Assembly: GCA_024637225.1 (NCBI GenBank) | Contig: JAGXFP010000020.1 | Span: 1 to 45,115, forward strand | Direction: 5' to 3' | Source: Desulfobacterales bacterium | Lineage (GTDB): Bacteria > Desulfobacterota > Desulfobulbia > Desulfobulbales > JAGXFP01 | Length of the DNA stretch: 45,115 nt | Shown here: positions 13,699-22,377 of the stretch, piece by piece | Position numbering within the stretch: position 1 is the first letter of the stretch | Layout: each line of letters begins with the position of its first letter | Position numbers and translations under genes: made by a program | Notes under the pieces: model-generated | What the model saw: the letters and a program-made list of their open reading frames with translations, nothing else | The model's database searches: none | What the model was told of the DNA's origin: nothing

Positions 13699-14193
13699 AT
13701 GGTCACTACCGAGGAAAACCTGCAGGAGGCATTCGCCGGCGAATCCCAGGCAAACAGAAAATATCTCGCCTTCGCCAAGCAGGCCGAAAGGGATGGATAC
13801 CAGCAGGCCGCCCGCCTTTTCCGGGCCGCTGCCGCCGCTGAAACTATCCACGCCCACGCCCATTTAAGGGCGATGAAAGGGATCAACTCAACTCCCGACA
13901 ATCTCAAGGAAGCGCTTGCCGGCGAAACCCATGAGTTCAAGAATATGTATCCGGGGATGATCGAACTTGCTGATCGGGAGGGCCACAAAAGCGCGGCCCG
14001 TTCATTCAGATACGCCAATGAAGTCGAGAAGACCCATGCCGAACTTTACCAGCGGGCCATTGACAACCTGGAAAACATGGAAGATTGCGACTACTACGTT
14101 TGTTCGGTCTGCGGTCATACCCATGAAAAAGAAGCACCCGAGAAATGCCCGGTCTGCGGGGCCAAAAGCAACGCTTTCTTCAAAAGCTCCTGA
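13699..14193 (+). CDS. rbr: Rubrerythrin
   Basis: The 164-residue cytoplasmic non-heme iron protein reduces hydrogen peroxide in anaerobes. The N-terminal ferritin-like four-helix bundle carries the diiron ligands: a Glu in AGESQANRKY, ExxH at E48-H51, a Glu in AGETHEF, and ExxH at E110-H113. The C-terminal rubredoxin-like domain has Cys135/Cys138 (CSVCGH) and Cys150/Cys153 (CPVCGA) for the FeCys4 site. GAGGAG lies 6 bases before the ATG. The TGA stop is part of a family A repeat end, so the last residues (FKSS) may have been altered by insertion. Single gene with its own promoter. Confidence 0.95.
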   Translation: MVTTEENLQEAFAGESQANRKYLAFAKQAERDGYQQAARLFRAAAAAETIHAHAHLRAMKGINSTPDNLKEALAGETHEFKNMYPGMIELADREGHKSAARSFRYANEVEKTHAELYQRAIDNLENMEDCDYYVCSVCGHTHEKEAPEKCPVCGAKSNAFFKSS

Positions 14194-14419
14194 ATCCGGG
14201 ACGGCTTCGCGGTGAATTTCGCTTTATTACAAAGGGCATGAGTTTCGTTTGTTGTTGAGTAAAATAATCTTATACCGAGTCGCCATGTATTCACTTCGCC
14301 GCCCTGCGGGGCGCCCCGATAACGATTAAGCATCCGGGCAGAAAACGTTGATATATCAATAGGTATCAACATTATTGCCGCCTTGCATCTGCACCGTTCT
14401 CAAACGCTCACGAATTCTG
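14190..14419. repeat. Family A repeat, copy 5, overlapping the rubrerythrin stop
   Basis: The left end CTGAATCCGGGA (14190-14201) contains the rubrerythrin TGA. The right end TCACGAATTCTG (14408-14419) is an imperfect complement. Inside on the minus strand is the family core (GAACGGTGCAGATGCAAGG, GGCAATAATGTTGATACC). A family F-like segment lies at about 14211-14276. Confidence 0.7.
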
Positions 14420-14567
14420 GAAAGCTGAAAAAGTCATTTTCAGATCGGCAACAAAAGAGGAATCCGGGAGTCAGGAGGCCAGCTTTTCCCGGCTCCCGGA
14501 TTCTTCACGGTGAAAACACCGGTGAACCGCGGTTACAAGAGGAGTATGCTTCGGCCCGCGATCCACC
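14194..14567. other. Non-coding stretch between rubrerythrin and the HD-GYP gene
   Basis: Almost filled by the family A copy with its internal family F-like segment, followed by the terminator hairpin at 14460-14503. No gene is supported. Confidence 0.65.
14460..14503 (-). terminator. Terminator between the convergent rubrerythrin and HD-GYP genes
   Basis: GAATCCGGGAG (14460-14470) is perfectly complementary to CTCCCGGATTC (14493-14503). On the minus strand the stem is followed by CTCTTTTGTT, so it serves the HD-GYP gene best. It may also act for rubrerythrin. Confidence 0.65.
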
Positions 14568-16244
14568 TCATTCAGCCCAGCGGAACTTCTCGCCATTCCA
14601 TTCGTAATCGTCATGCTGGCGGGCGTCGACCCTTTCCTGAACATATTGCCGGACAATACCGGAGCGAACCATCAGGTCGCAGACATCCTCGTCGAGATGA
14701 TTGTCCTTGACCATCATGTCCAGAATGGCGATCGACTCGGAAAGCTTCTTGCCGTGCTTATAGGGGCGGTCGGTGGCGGTCAGCGCCTCGAAGATATCTG
14801 CAACCGCGAGGATTCGGGCCGCCAAGGGTATCTCGCTTGCGCATAAGCCATTCGGATACCCTGAGCAGTTAAGCTTTTCATGATGCATCCCGGCTATATC
14901 GGGAACTTTTTTAAGTTTTCTGGGAAACGAGAGATCGGTCAGCATTTTCTGGGTCAGGCGGACGTGGTCGTTGATTATCGTCCGTTCATCGTCGTTCAGG
15001 GTTCCCTTGCGGATAGATAGATTTACGATCTCCTCATCATTAAGTAAGGGCACCCCGCCCTCCCCTGTTTGATAACATTGTCCGGAGATTTCCTTTAGTT
15101 TTTCGATCTTTTCATCGGACAGATATTCCCCGCCGACGTTTATTTCCTCCAGAAAGGCCGCCTGTTCATCAAACCGCCCGTTTTCATCACTAAAGGGATC
15201 AGGGACACCTTCAGGTTCGGCAAGCCTGGCCTTGAGCGACTTTATTTCGGCGTCGCGCCTAATTATCTCCATCCGGGTTTTGACCAGTTCGATCCGGTCG
15301 AAGATGGTTTCAAGCTTAGTAGCCTTATCCACCACATGCTCCGGGGTGGTTATCTTGCCGATATCATGGAGCCAGGCCGCCATTTTCAACTCGGCCAACT
15401 CATCCTCCGAGAAATAGACTTCGGCAAACTTTCCCTGCCGTTCCCGGTTGATCTCTTCAGCGATCCGCAGGGTCAATTCAGCCACATTGGCAACATGGCC
15501 ACTGGTATAGGGCGATTTTTCGTCGATGGCTGTCGCGATCACCTTGAGAAACGAATCAAAAAGGATTTCCAGATCCTTGACCAGCCGGACATTGGTGATC
15601 GCGATCGCTGCCTGGGAAGCCAGACTTGTAATATCGTCAATGCCGAGATCGCCGAAGCCGACAATCCTGCCGGTATCCGGATCCTTGGCGTTCAAAAGCT
15701 GTAAAACCCCGATCACTTCGTCCTCGTGACCCCGCAATGGCACCAGCAACATTGATTTCGACCGGTAGCCGGTTTTGGCATCGAATATTCTGGTTCCCTC
15801 AAAATCGAAATCGGCGCAATAAACATCATCGACGTTGACGGCCTCGCCGACCAGGGCGCAATAAGCCGATACGTTGCGGTGATTCTCCCGGCCCTCTTCT
15901 TCCCGGAGAGAAATCGGGGCCCAGTCGACATGCTCTCCCCCCTTCCCAGCTCTGATGCCGAGGGTCTCATTCTGAACTATCCTGAACTCGAGCTCCTCCT
16001 GGTCGTTTTTGATGTAAAGGGTGCCGCCGTCAGCATTGGTGTAGCGCCTGGCCTCGCAGACTATCATTTCAAGCAGGTTCTCCAGCTTCTTTTCGGCGGA
16101 AAGCGCCATGCCGATTTTAACCAGTTCCCGGTTCCTGGCCATCTGCGCCTCGGCGAAGCGGCGGACCTCCGCCTTAATCTCATCGGAGGCCCCCTGCATT
16201 ACCGGGGAATTTTTCATCCACAAATCAATCTTTGTCTTAACCAT
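14568..16244 (-). CDS. GAF domain / HD-GYP family cyclic-di-nucleotide phosphodiesterase-like protein
   Basis: The 558-residue cytoplasmic signalling protein has a GAF sensor domain at about residues 45-215 (GTLYIKND, SMLLVPLRG, VIGVLQLLNAK) and a C-terminal HD-GYP domain. The metal motif HDIGK is at 293-297 and the GYP motif HHEKLNCSGYP begins at 454. HD-GYP enzymes usually hydrolyse c-di-GMP. Two oddities are visible. About 160 residues separate HD from the GYP motif instead of about 60, because of a roughly 95-residue charged, partly coiled-coil insertion. The usual D-G before SGYP reads N-C here. Activity is therefore uncertain. It is a single gene on the minus strand, read divergently from the DUF3047 gene. 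Confidence 0.88.
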   Translation of the reverse strand: MVKTKIDLWMKNSPVMQGASDEIKAEVRRFAEAQMARNRELVKIGMALSAEKKLENLLEMIVCEARRYTNADGGTLYIKNDQEELEFRIVQNETLGIRAGKGGEHVDWAPISLREEEGRENHRNVSAYCALVGEAVNVDDVYCADFDFEGTRIFDAKTGYRSKSMLLVPLRGHEDEVIGVLQLLNAKDPDTGRIVGFGDLGIDDITSLASQAAIAITNVRLVKDLEILFDSFLKVIATAIDEKSPYTSGHVANVAELTLRIAEEINRERQGKFAEVYFSEDELAELKMAAWLHDIGKITTPEHVVDKATKLETIFDRIELVKTRMEIIRRDAEIKSLKARLAEPEGVPDPFSDENGRFDEQAAFLEEINVGGEYLSDEKIEKLKEISGQCYQTGEGGVPLLNDEEIVNLSIRKGTLNDDERTIINDHVRLTQKMLTDLSFPRKLKKVPDIAGMHHEKLNCSGYPNGLCASEIPLAARILAVADIFEALTATDRPYKHGKKLSESIAILDMMVKDNHLDEDVCDLMVRSGIVRQYVQERVDARQHDDYEWNGEKFRWAE

Positions 16245-16546
16245 TTTCTTCTTGTCTACTGTTCCCGGAGCGATATAACCGCGATCTTTCCGGCCTGTTT
16301 TGTGTTAAACCCGAACCCGTGAGCAAGTCCTGAAAGGCGGCAAGGGCAATTCTTCCACCGCGACCACGGACGGATAAACAAGCAATTACAAGTTGATAAG
16401 AAAAAACGTCCGCCGGCCGACACGGATTTAAGATTAAAAGCCAAAAACGACCAACCTGTATGCTATGATTTAATCATCCGTTCCGCTTTAAATAACATAA
16501 CCGCCGCGAGCCCCGCAGTTGTTTTTAAAACATTCAGGAAAATATT
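16245..16546. other. Divergent intergenic region between HD-GYP and DUF3047 genes
   Basis: It must hold both promoters. On the plus strand TGCTATGAT at 16461-16469 looks like an extended -10 for the DUF3047 gene. A decayed family A end (CCGAACCCGTGAGCAAGTCC) lies near 16308-16330. No gene is seen. Confidence 0.45.
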
Positions 16547-17215
16547 ATGAAATTACCTTTACGCTGGTCCGGATCGATTAATTTGACAGCCATGGCCGTA
16601 ATCTCGATATTGACAGGTGCTTCAGGGGTCCAGGCGGAGCCCGTTCTGATTGACGATTTCAAAGAAGGCCTTCGCCCCGGATGGGAAGTAAAAAAATTTT
16701 CGGGAAATACCAGATATGAGCCAACGGTTGAAGATGGCGTCCCCTGCCTGAAAGCGACCGCCGAAGGAACCGCCTCCGGCATGTTCTATGAAATCGAATA
16801 CGATCCTCGACAAAAGCCGATTCTCACCTGGAAATGGAAGATCGACAATATTGTTGAAGGTGGCGACGCCCGCACTAAGAAAGGCGACGATTATGCCGCC
16901 CGCATCTATGTGGTGTTCCCGTCATTTTTTTTCTGGAAAACCAGGGCGATCAACTACATCTGGGCAAACCGGCTGCCCAAAGGCGAGGCGATTGCCAACA
17001 GCTACACCGCCAACGCCATGATGTTGGCGGTTGAAAGCGGTCCCGCCAATATCGGAAAATGGCTCGAATACCGCCGCAATATCCTCGAAGATTATCAAGA
17101 GTACTTCGATTCGCCTCCGGGCAAGGTCGGGGCCATCGCCATCATGACAGACACCGACACCACAGGTGAAAAAGTCTCCGCCTGTTACGGGCCGATCAGG
17201 ATAACTTCTGAATAG
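16547..17215 (+). CDS. DUF3047 family exported protein
   Basis: The 222-residue protein has an N-terminal signal peptide (cleavage likely after VQA, about residue 30), so it is probably periplasmic. The mature part matches the DUF3047 pattern. It has an early FKEGLRPGWEVKKFSG segment, then LTWKWKIDNI, RIYVVFPSFFFWKTRAINYIW, and an end with GAIAIMTDTDTTGE and YGPI. The fold is probably a beta sandwich, which may bind a carbohydrate or other ligand, but no function is established. CAGGAAAATATT before the ATG supplies the ribosome site. Alone in its transcription unit. Confidence 0.78.
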   Translation: MKLPLRWSGSINLTAMAVISILTGASGVQAEPVLIDDFKEGLRPGWEVKKFSGNTRYEPTVEDGVPCLKATAEGTASGMFYEIEYDPRQKPILTWKWKIDNIVEGGDARTKKGDDYAARIYVVFPSFFFWKTRAINYIWANRLPKGEAIANSYTANAMMLAVESGPANIGKWLEYRRNILEDYQEYFDSPPGKVGAIAIMTDTDTTGEKVSACYGPIRITSE

Positions 17216-17218
17216 AAC

Positions 17219-17230
17219 CTGAATCCGTGA
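17219..17230 (+). repeat. Solo family A terminus
   Basis: An exact CTGAATCCGTGA follows the DUF3047 stop by three bases. No matching inverted partner is found nearby, so it may be a remnant of a family A copy. Confidence 0.5.
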
Positions 17231-17378
17231 CGGCTTCTAGAATTAGCTCCATCGCACCCCATCCTATTCCGGCGGTTGACTTCCTGAAGTCTAAATGATA
17301 ATTTATCCCGGCTATTATGAGACCTGTTCAGGATACCGAACAGAGCTTATTAAAAAATCCAAGATACAGAGGGTAAAT

Positions 17379-17864
17379 ATGAATCGCTCCCACCCCGCCG
17401 TGGCCACGATGTCCATCTCCTTTTTAGCTGTTTGTCTTTTCCTGATTTTTACCGGCTCGTCTCTAGCGGCCGAATACGTCAGCATCAAGAATAACGGCGT
17501 CAACGTCCGCTCAGGACCTTCCACTAAAGACGAGGTCCGTTGGGAGGTATTCAAGGATTTCCCCTTGCAGGTATTGGAGCGGCAAGGCGATTGGGCTAAC
17601 TGCCTTGATTTTGAAGGCGACAAGGGATGGATTTACAGCTCCCTGCTATCCGACAAAAAAACAATCATTGTCAAAAAGAACAAGGTCAACCTGAGAGACG
17701 CGCCAAGTACCGGAGATAACGCGCAGGTAGTCGCTCAGGTCAAATACGGCGTGGTTTTCGATGTCCTTGCCAAGGACGGCGAGTGGCTCAAGGTCAGCCA
17801 TAAAGATGGTACCAATGGTTGGATCCATCAAGACATGGTCTGGCCCAGCGACCCCCTCGATTGA
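17379..17864 (+). CDS. Exported protein with two bacterial SH3 domains
   Basis: The 161-residue protein has a signal peptide (cleavage after SLAA, about residue 30) and two SH3b domains. The first begins VSIKNNGVNVRSGPSTKDEV and the second VKKNKVNLRDAPSTGDNAQV. Each closes with a GWI motif (KGWIYSSLL, NGWIHQDMV). SH3b repeats in exported proteins usually bind peptidoglycan peptides, so a cell-wall role in the periplasm is likely. An upstream ATG at 17295 would add 28 non-signal residues. The ATG at 17379 follows GAGGG and starts directly at the signal peptide. Confidence 0.82.
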   Translation: MNRSHPAVATMSISFLAVCLFLIFTGSSLAAEYVSIKNNGVNVRSGPSTKDEVRWEVFKDFPLQVLERQGDWANCLDFEGDKGWIYSSLLSDKKTIIVKKNKVNLRDAPSTGDNAQVVAQVKYGVVFDVLAKDGEWLKVSHKDGTNGWIHQDMVWPSDPLD

Positions 17865-18010
17865 GCCTTTTCATTTGCCCGGCCCCGGCGAGCATTTGCC
17901 GAATCGGCCGGAATGACTTGCACCGCTCGCCGGTTGAGCCCATGGATTGCGGCTGCCGGCCGACCTTGTTATCTACAGCTGAATCCGAGGACCGCTGCAT
18001 GGTGAATTTT

Positions 18011-18091
18011 GCTTTATACCCATTGGGCATAAGTTTTCGTACGACGAGCTGCTCAACTCAGCTTTATACTCACAGAGAATAAGTTTCGTTT
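18011..18091. repeat. Family F repeat
   Basis: GCTTTATACCCATTGGGCATAAG forms a hairpin. TTTTCGTACGACGAGCTGCTCAACTCAGCTTTATA and AATAAGTTTCGTTTG follow. The same arrangement is seen between ftsA and ftsZ at 9228. Confidence 0.65.
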
Positions 18092-18412
18092 GTGCATAAA
18101 ACGGACAAATCCCGCCATCCTAACTGTTCTTCAGGACCACCTCCATTTTTAGAGCCGCCGAAGCCCCGTCTCGGTTCGGAGTTTCTAAAGCCACATCCCG
18201 CCACCTGCCCCCCCTTAACCTGACCAATAGAGGTCACGCTCTCTCGAAACATTAAATTTGGCCGACTATTTGTTTAAAAGAGGCACCCAGGATATGTTAA
18301 GCTGGTCTGAGCGAGACCGTGGGACGGTGCCGAAAAAGTCGAAAAAAACTTCCTTCGACAAGGCTCATGATGAGCGGGGTTACCTACAGGTTCAAGGTTC
18401 GCGGAGAAACTT

Positions 18413-18477
18413 ATTGATTTATCGCTCGTACGTGAGCTTGTCGAAGAGCGCTCCATTAACCTGTGGCGACTGTTCAC
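18413..18477. repeat. Family D repeat, copy 1
   Basis: GATTTATCGCTCGTACGTGAG, CTTGTCGAAGAGCGCTCCATTAA and GGCGACTGTT match the repeat at 30071-30137 along its length. GCTC/GAGC complements make it REP-like. Confidence 0.6.
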
Positions 18478-18535
18478 CTAGCTATCTTGTGACTTACTTG
18501 CGAACTTGTCAATCTTTGGAAATTGGACTTCCATT

Positions 18536-19951
18536 ATGTTTGAGAAAATATCGGACAGAGACGCCTTGAAAAACCCCCTGACCAGGTTTTCTTCCTGGAT
18601 ATGGACAATGCCGGACGAAAAAGAACGGGGGCTCAAGATTTTCCCTCGCGCCTTTTGCCGAATAAGCATTATCGTCTTTCAGGAATTTCTCCGCGACAAC
18701 ATTCCGGTGCGAGCCGGGGCTCTCTCTTTTATTATAGTCCTGTCGATGGTACCGGTCCTGGCGCTTGGCACTTCGATATTGAAGGGACTGACCGAGGACA
18801 ACGAATTACGAAAATCCGTCCATTTACTGATCGTCCAGTTCGAGTCTTCCCCCGAAAACCAGGCCGAAAATTTTCCCTTCCCGCCCGATCCTGAAGAAAA
18901 TCACCAGGACCAATCCCGCCAATCACCCCGGGAAGAACAATTCGCCAACACTCTCGGCAGCCATTTACATGAAGCGGTTGACTTTGTCTTCGATTATGTC
19001 GAAAAAACTAATTTCGCCGCCCTCGGCGCCCTCGGAATTTTCTTCTTGCTTCTTACGTTGTTCATAGTCCTCAGCAGTATAGAGCAGACCATGAACAACA
19101 TCTGGAAGACCAGAGGCGGTCGCTCCCCGTGGCGCAAGCTTTTAGATTATCTGGCGTTGATGGTAATCATGCCCCTGACCGTTAACTTCGGAATAGCCGC
19201 CTGGGCCGTGCTGCACAACGAGAAATTGATGGGCATCATCAAATTCTGGCTGCCCGGCCTCGGCGTGCTGCTCGTGAGTCTGGTTCCAGTTTTCGTCTTA
19301 ATCGCCACCTTCACTTTTTTCTACGGCTTCCTGCCTCATACCAAAGTCAAACCCGTTGCGGCTTTAGCCGGCGGAATTGTCGGCGGTTTAAGTTGGCTGG
19401 TAGTCCAATCCATTTACTTCAACCTGCAAACCCTTGTTGTGAACTACAATGCCATTTATGGTTCATTTGCCACCCTGCCGCTGTTCCTGGTCTGGATCAA
19501 TTTAAGCTGGATGGTTTTTCTGACCGGTGCGGAGGTTTCCTTTGCGACCCAAACATGGCGAAGATACCAACGACACAAATTGCCCCTGACCCCGATCGGC
19601 CGCCTGGGCCTGGCCTTTGAAATCATCTCGACCACAGCAGAAAATTACCGGCAACAGAAGATCACCACCAAGGACGGTCTGGTCACGACCCTGGGACAAC
19701 CCGATGCCCATATCAACGAAATATTGGATACGCTGCATGAAGGGGGGCACTTACGCTACGTCGAAGAGAACGGCGGCGGCTATGTGCCTTCCGCCCCTCT
19801 TTCGCAGATAAATACTCGGGAAATTGGCGAACTGTTTATGGGGGAACTGCCGATGCCCCTTGCCGCCGATAATCCAGCGATCAAGGCCCTTGATTCAATC
19901 AGGGAAAGCCTGGCGGATCAGAAATTATCGTACAGAGATCAGAAGGCTTGA
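18536..19951 (+). CDS. YihY/BrkB-family inner-membrane protein
   Basis: The 471-residue protein has about six membrane segments in a YihY/UPF0761 domain: FLRDNIPVRAGALSFIIVLSMVP at the start, LFIVLSSIEQTMNNIWKTR in the middle, and YFNLQTLVVNYNAIYGSFATLPLFLVWINLSW near the end of the membrane part. The C-terminal 120 residues are soluble and helical, and look winged-helix-like. Early reports of RNase BN activity for this family were not upheld; its function is unknown. A proline/glutamine-rich insertion lies between the first and second hydrophobic blocks. The ATG at 18536 is preferred over a TTG at 18506, which has no ribosome site. Confidence 0.83.
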   Translation: MFEKISDRDALKNPLTRFSSWIWTMPDEKERGLKIFPRAFCRISIIVFQEFLRDNIPVRAGALSFIIVLSMVPVLALGTSILKGLTEDNELRKSVHLLIVQFESSPENQAENFPFPPDPEENHQDQSRQSPREEQFANTLGSHLHEAVDFVFDYVEKTNFAALGALGIFFLLLTLFIVLSSIEQTMNNIWKTRGGRSPWRKLLDYLALMVIMPLTVNFGIAAWAVLHNEKLMGIIKFWLPGLGVLLVSLVPVFVLIATFTFFYGFLPHTKVKPVAALAGGIVGGLSWLVVQSIYFNLQTLVVNYNAIYGSFATLPLFLVWINLSWMVFLTGAEVSFATQTWRRYQRHKLPLTPIGRLGLAFEIISTTAENYRQQKITTKDGLVTTLGQPDAHINEILDTLHEGGHLRYVEENGGGYVPSAPLSQINTREIGELFMGELPMPLAADNPAIKALDSIRESLADQKLSYRDQKA

Positions 19952-20270
19952 TAATTTATTGAACTTTCCGAAGATGGCCGAAGAAGGAAGGCAGCTATGC
20001 GAGGGTGAACCGCTCCGGAAAAATCCCGCCCGCGGCAGAGCTTTTTCAGGTACGCCCGGCACGGAACTTTATCCGCGGAGATAATGGGAAGGGGACGGAG
20101 GCAGACAAGGTCCCCATGTTCGATCGTAATTTATAATTTAAATCCGTGAATGGTCGAGAACGGGTCAGAGGCAAGTTATCGACGGAGTTGATCAAACTGA
20201 AGATCAACGATTTATGACTCAGAAGGCACGCCCAGCAAACCATCCAACAACCATCACGGATTCAGGAATA
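19952..20270. other. Non-coding stretch between yihY-type gene and csp
   Basis: The left half has no recognisable feature. The right half is a family A copy (20138-20265) that ends five bases from the csp stop. Confidence 0.6.
20138..20265. repeat. Family A repeat, copy 6, next to the csp stop
   Basis: The right terminus TCACGGATTCAG (20254-20265) is exact. The left reads TTTAAATCCGTGA, partly decayed. Inside are GGTCGAGAACGGGTCAGAGG and a GTTGATC...GATCAAC palindrome. Confidence 0.65.
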
Positions 20271-20471
20271 CTACAGCATCCGGACCTTCCCGGCAGCCGG
20301 ACCTTTGGGACCTTCGACAATCTCAAAGCTGACCCTGCCTCCCTCTGCCAGAGACTTGAATCCTTCGCTTTCAATCGCGGTATAATGGACAAAAACATCA
20401 CTGCCCCCATCTTGCTCGATAAAACCGAAACCCTTAGCATCGTTAAACCATTTTACTGTTCCTTCCAACAT
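20271..20471 (-). CDS. Cold-shock domain protein (CspA family)
   Basis: This 66-residue single-domain RNA/ssDNA chaperone has both RNA-binding motifs: RNP1 KGFGFI at about residues 13-18 and RNP2 VFVHY at about 26-30. Length and sequence are typical of CspA-like proteins, which melt mRNA structure in the cytoplasm. AAGGAG lies before the ATG. Upstream is an unoccupied leader of up to about 100 bases that includes a GGCTC/GAGCC hairpin (20492-20507). Long structured leaders are common for csp genes and could give temperature control, but that is inference. Confidence 0.93.
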   Translation of the reverse strand: MLEGTVKWFNDAKGFGFIEQDGGSDVFVHYTAIESEGFKSLAEGGRVSFEIVEGPKGPAAGKVRML

Positions 20472-20907
20472 CTCTCTCGCTCCTTAAAGTTAGGCTCGTG
20501 GGAGAGCCGGTAAATAATATCACCGTGCTGTACTATTACAGACGGCAGGTAGCCTTATTGAAAAAAACGAAATCATTTTAAATGAAAATTGGTCTTTGTA
20601 CGTGCGACCCACCATTTACTGCCTTGCGAGCTTCAGCCTATCGCATTGAAATTGTAAAAACAACTTTTTTGGCCATCATAAATAAAAATTGTATCTGCCT
20701 AAAAACGGTTGCTGCAATTGACCAGCGCCTCGCTTATCTCTTTATTTCGCCATTGATCTTGGCACCGCTCCCGGACCGGATCACTTGACTGACTGAGGTC
20801 CGGGGGTTATAAAGTTATCCGATAGACTTCTGAAGCTTTTCGACTTAGCCTAACCTTCATGTAGCCCCTCATCGATTCCGGTGTTCTTGCAAAAGGCAAA
20901 CCCTGAC
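20472..20907. other. Divergent region between csp and glrK
   Basis: It holds the csp leader (20472 to about 20570) and a hairpin CCCGGACC (20770-20777)/GGTCCGGG (20797-20804) upstream of glrK. No gene is convincing; a 68-codon frame at 20582 lacks family resemblance. Confidence 0.5.
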
Positions 20908-22377
20908 ATGATTGGAAGACCGCTTCAACTGAGATTATCAATATTTGCCCGACTGATCATCAGTTATCTGATTTTATCCGGCATGCTTGCCGGGGTGAGT
21001 CTTTTTTTCATTTACCAGTTCAGCCAGTTCAACAAGGTCATCCAGTCAATCATGCTGAACGACACGGCTGTCCTCGAATTTTCCAACAAACTCTCCGACG
21101 CCCTCCTTTCCGAGACCCGTTACGATCGAAAATATGTGGTCTTGCAGAATGATCAGTTATACCTGAATTACCTGGAAGCTAAAGCCGATTTCGATCAACT
21201 GTTGAAACAGGCCACAGCGGCGGCGAAACTGGCTGACACCAAGAAATTACTCCGGGAAATCCATGCCGAACACGTGAAATTCAGCAAACTGGTGATAGAA
21301 GAAAAAGAGCTGATTGAACTGGCCGGACCATATCCATTTGAATGGTATGGGGAGGAAAAGAAAAAAGTTGCCGGTTCGATAATAAATCGGCTCAAGACAT
21401 CCAGAGAGAACAGTGAAGAAAATGTCTTAGCAAAAGTCAGCAACTTGAGTGAGTTCAGCGATAAAGTGGGCAGATTCTCCATCACTATTACCATTTTCTC
21501 CCTGATAACCTGTCTGTTTGTTGCGGTTGTCATTACCAGGAGCATTACTAAGCCCATAAATATCATCAAAGCCAAAACAAAAGAAATCTCCAAGGGCAAT
21601 TTCCAGGATGACCTCGAAGTAAATTCACCTCCGGCCATTAAGGATTTAGCGGTCGCGATCAACGCGATGTGCCACAGGCTTCAGGAAGTCGATGATATAA
21701 AATCAAATTTCTTTGCGCACATGTCCCATGAACTGAGAACCCCCCTCTCATCAATAAAAGAAGGGACCAATATTCTGCTTGATGGTCTCGGCGGGGAGAT
21801 CTCGGAAAAACAGCAGCGCATTCTGTCAATAATTACCCAGGAAAGTAACCGCATGATAACTCTGGTCAATTCGCTTCTTGATCTTTCGAAAATGGAAGCG
21901 GGAATGACGACTTATAATTTCACCAGGACCGACATCGCAACCCTGCTCGGAGAATCCTTGCACCCCTTGATGCCCCTGGCTGAAGCCAAATCCATCTCGA
22001 TTGACAATCAAATCGATTCCCTGCCCATGGTTAACGCGGATCAAGACAGGCTGATGGTTGTTTTTCAAAACATCATTGGTAACGCCCTTAAATTTACTGA
22101 TTCTCACGGCCGCATAAAACTTGCCGCCGATATAAAAGGAAACTTCGTAGAAATCAGGGTGCAAGATAGCGGTATCGGCATTTCCCAGAACGATCTGGAC
22201 AAAATCTTTCTTAAATTCAGGCAGATAATCCCGACAAAAGGCGGCAAAACACAAGGAACAGGATTAGGGTTAGCTACCGCCAAACAAATAATTCTTGCAC
22301 ATGGAGGGAAGGTGTGGGCGACAAGCCGGGAAGGAGAAGGGAGCACATTTTACATTTCTTTGTCATTAGCAGCTTAG
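20908..22377 (+). CDS. glrK: Sensor histidine kinase, GlrK (QseE)-like
   Basis: The 489-residue inner-membrane sensor has a first membrane segment at about residues 15-37, a helical periplasmic domain, and a second segment at about 190-212. A HAMP linker (RSITKPINIIKAKTKEIS) follows, then the kinase core. The H box FFAHMSHELRTPLSSI carries His274. The N box is FQNIIGNALKF, G1 is DSGIGIS and G2 is GTGLGLATAKQI. Gene order kinase / lipoprotein / sigma-54 regulator is that of glrK-qseG-glrR in enterobacteria, where the system senses envelope conditions. Start: ATG 20908 with AAGG upstream; a GTG at 20881 lacks one. The 3' end overlaps the next gene by 64 bases. Confidence 0.85.
   Translation: MIGRPLQLRLSIFARLIISYLILSGMLAGVSLFFIYQFSQFNKVIQSIMLNDTAVLEFSNKLSDALLSETRYDRKYVVLQNDQLYLNYLEAKADFDQLLKQATAAAKLADTKKLLREIHAEHVKFSKLVIEEKELIELAGPYPFEWYGEEKKKVAGSIINRLKTSRENSEENVLAKVSNLSEFSDKVGRFSITITIFSLITCLFVAVVITRSITKPINIIKAKTKEISKGNFQDDLEVNSPPAIKDLAVAINAMCHRLQEVDDIKSNFFAHMSHELRTPLSSIKEGTNILLDGLGGEISEKQQRILSIITQESNRMITLVNSLLDLSKMEAGMTTYNFTRTDIATLLGESLHPLMPLAEAKSISIDNQIDSLPMVNADQDRLMVVFQNIIGNALKFTDSHGRIKLAADIKGNFVEIRVQDSGIGISQNDLDKIFLKFRQIIPTKGGKTQGTGLGLATAKQIILAHGGKVWATSREGEGSTFYISLSLAA

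Larger units (their letters stand above)
17865..18535. other. Repeat-containing stretch between the SH3b and YihY genes
   Basis: No gene is supported. It holds a CTGAATCCGAGGA terminus at 17979 leading into a family F copy (18011-18091) and a family D repeat (18413-18477). The rest shows nothing recognisable. Confidence 0.6.

Noticed and set aside
13413..13863. Open frames on both strands upstream of and across the rubrerythrin start
   Set aside because: They cross repeats B and E and then overlap rubrerythrin in another frame.
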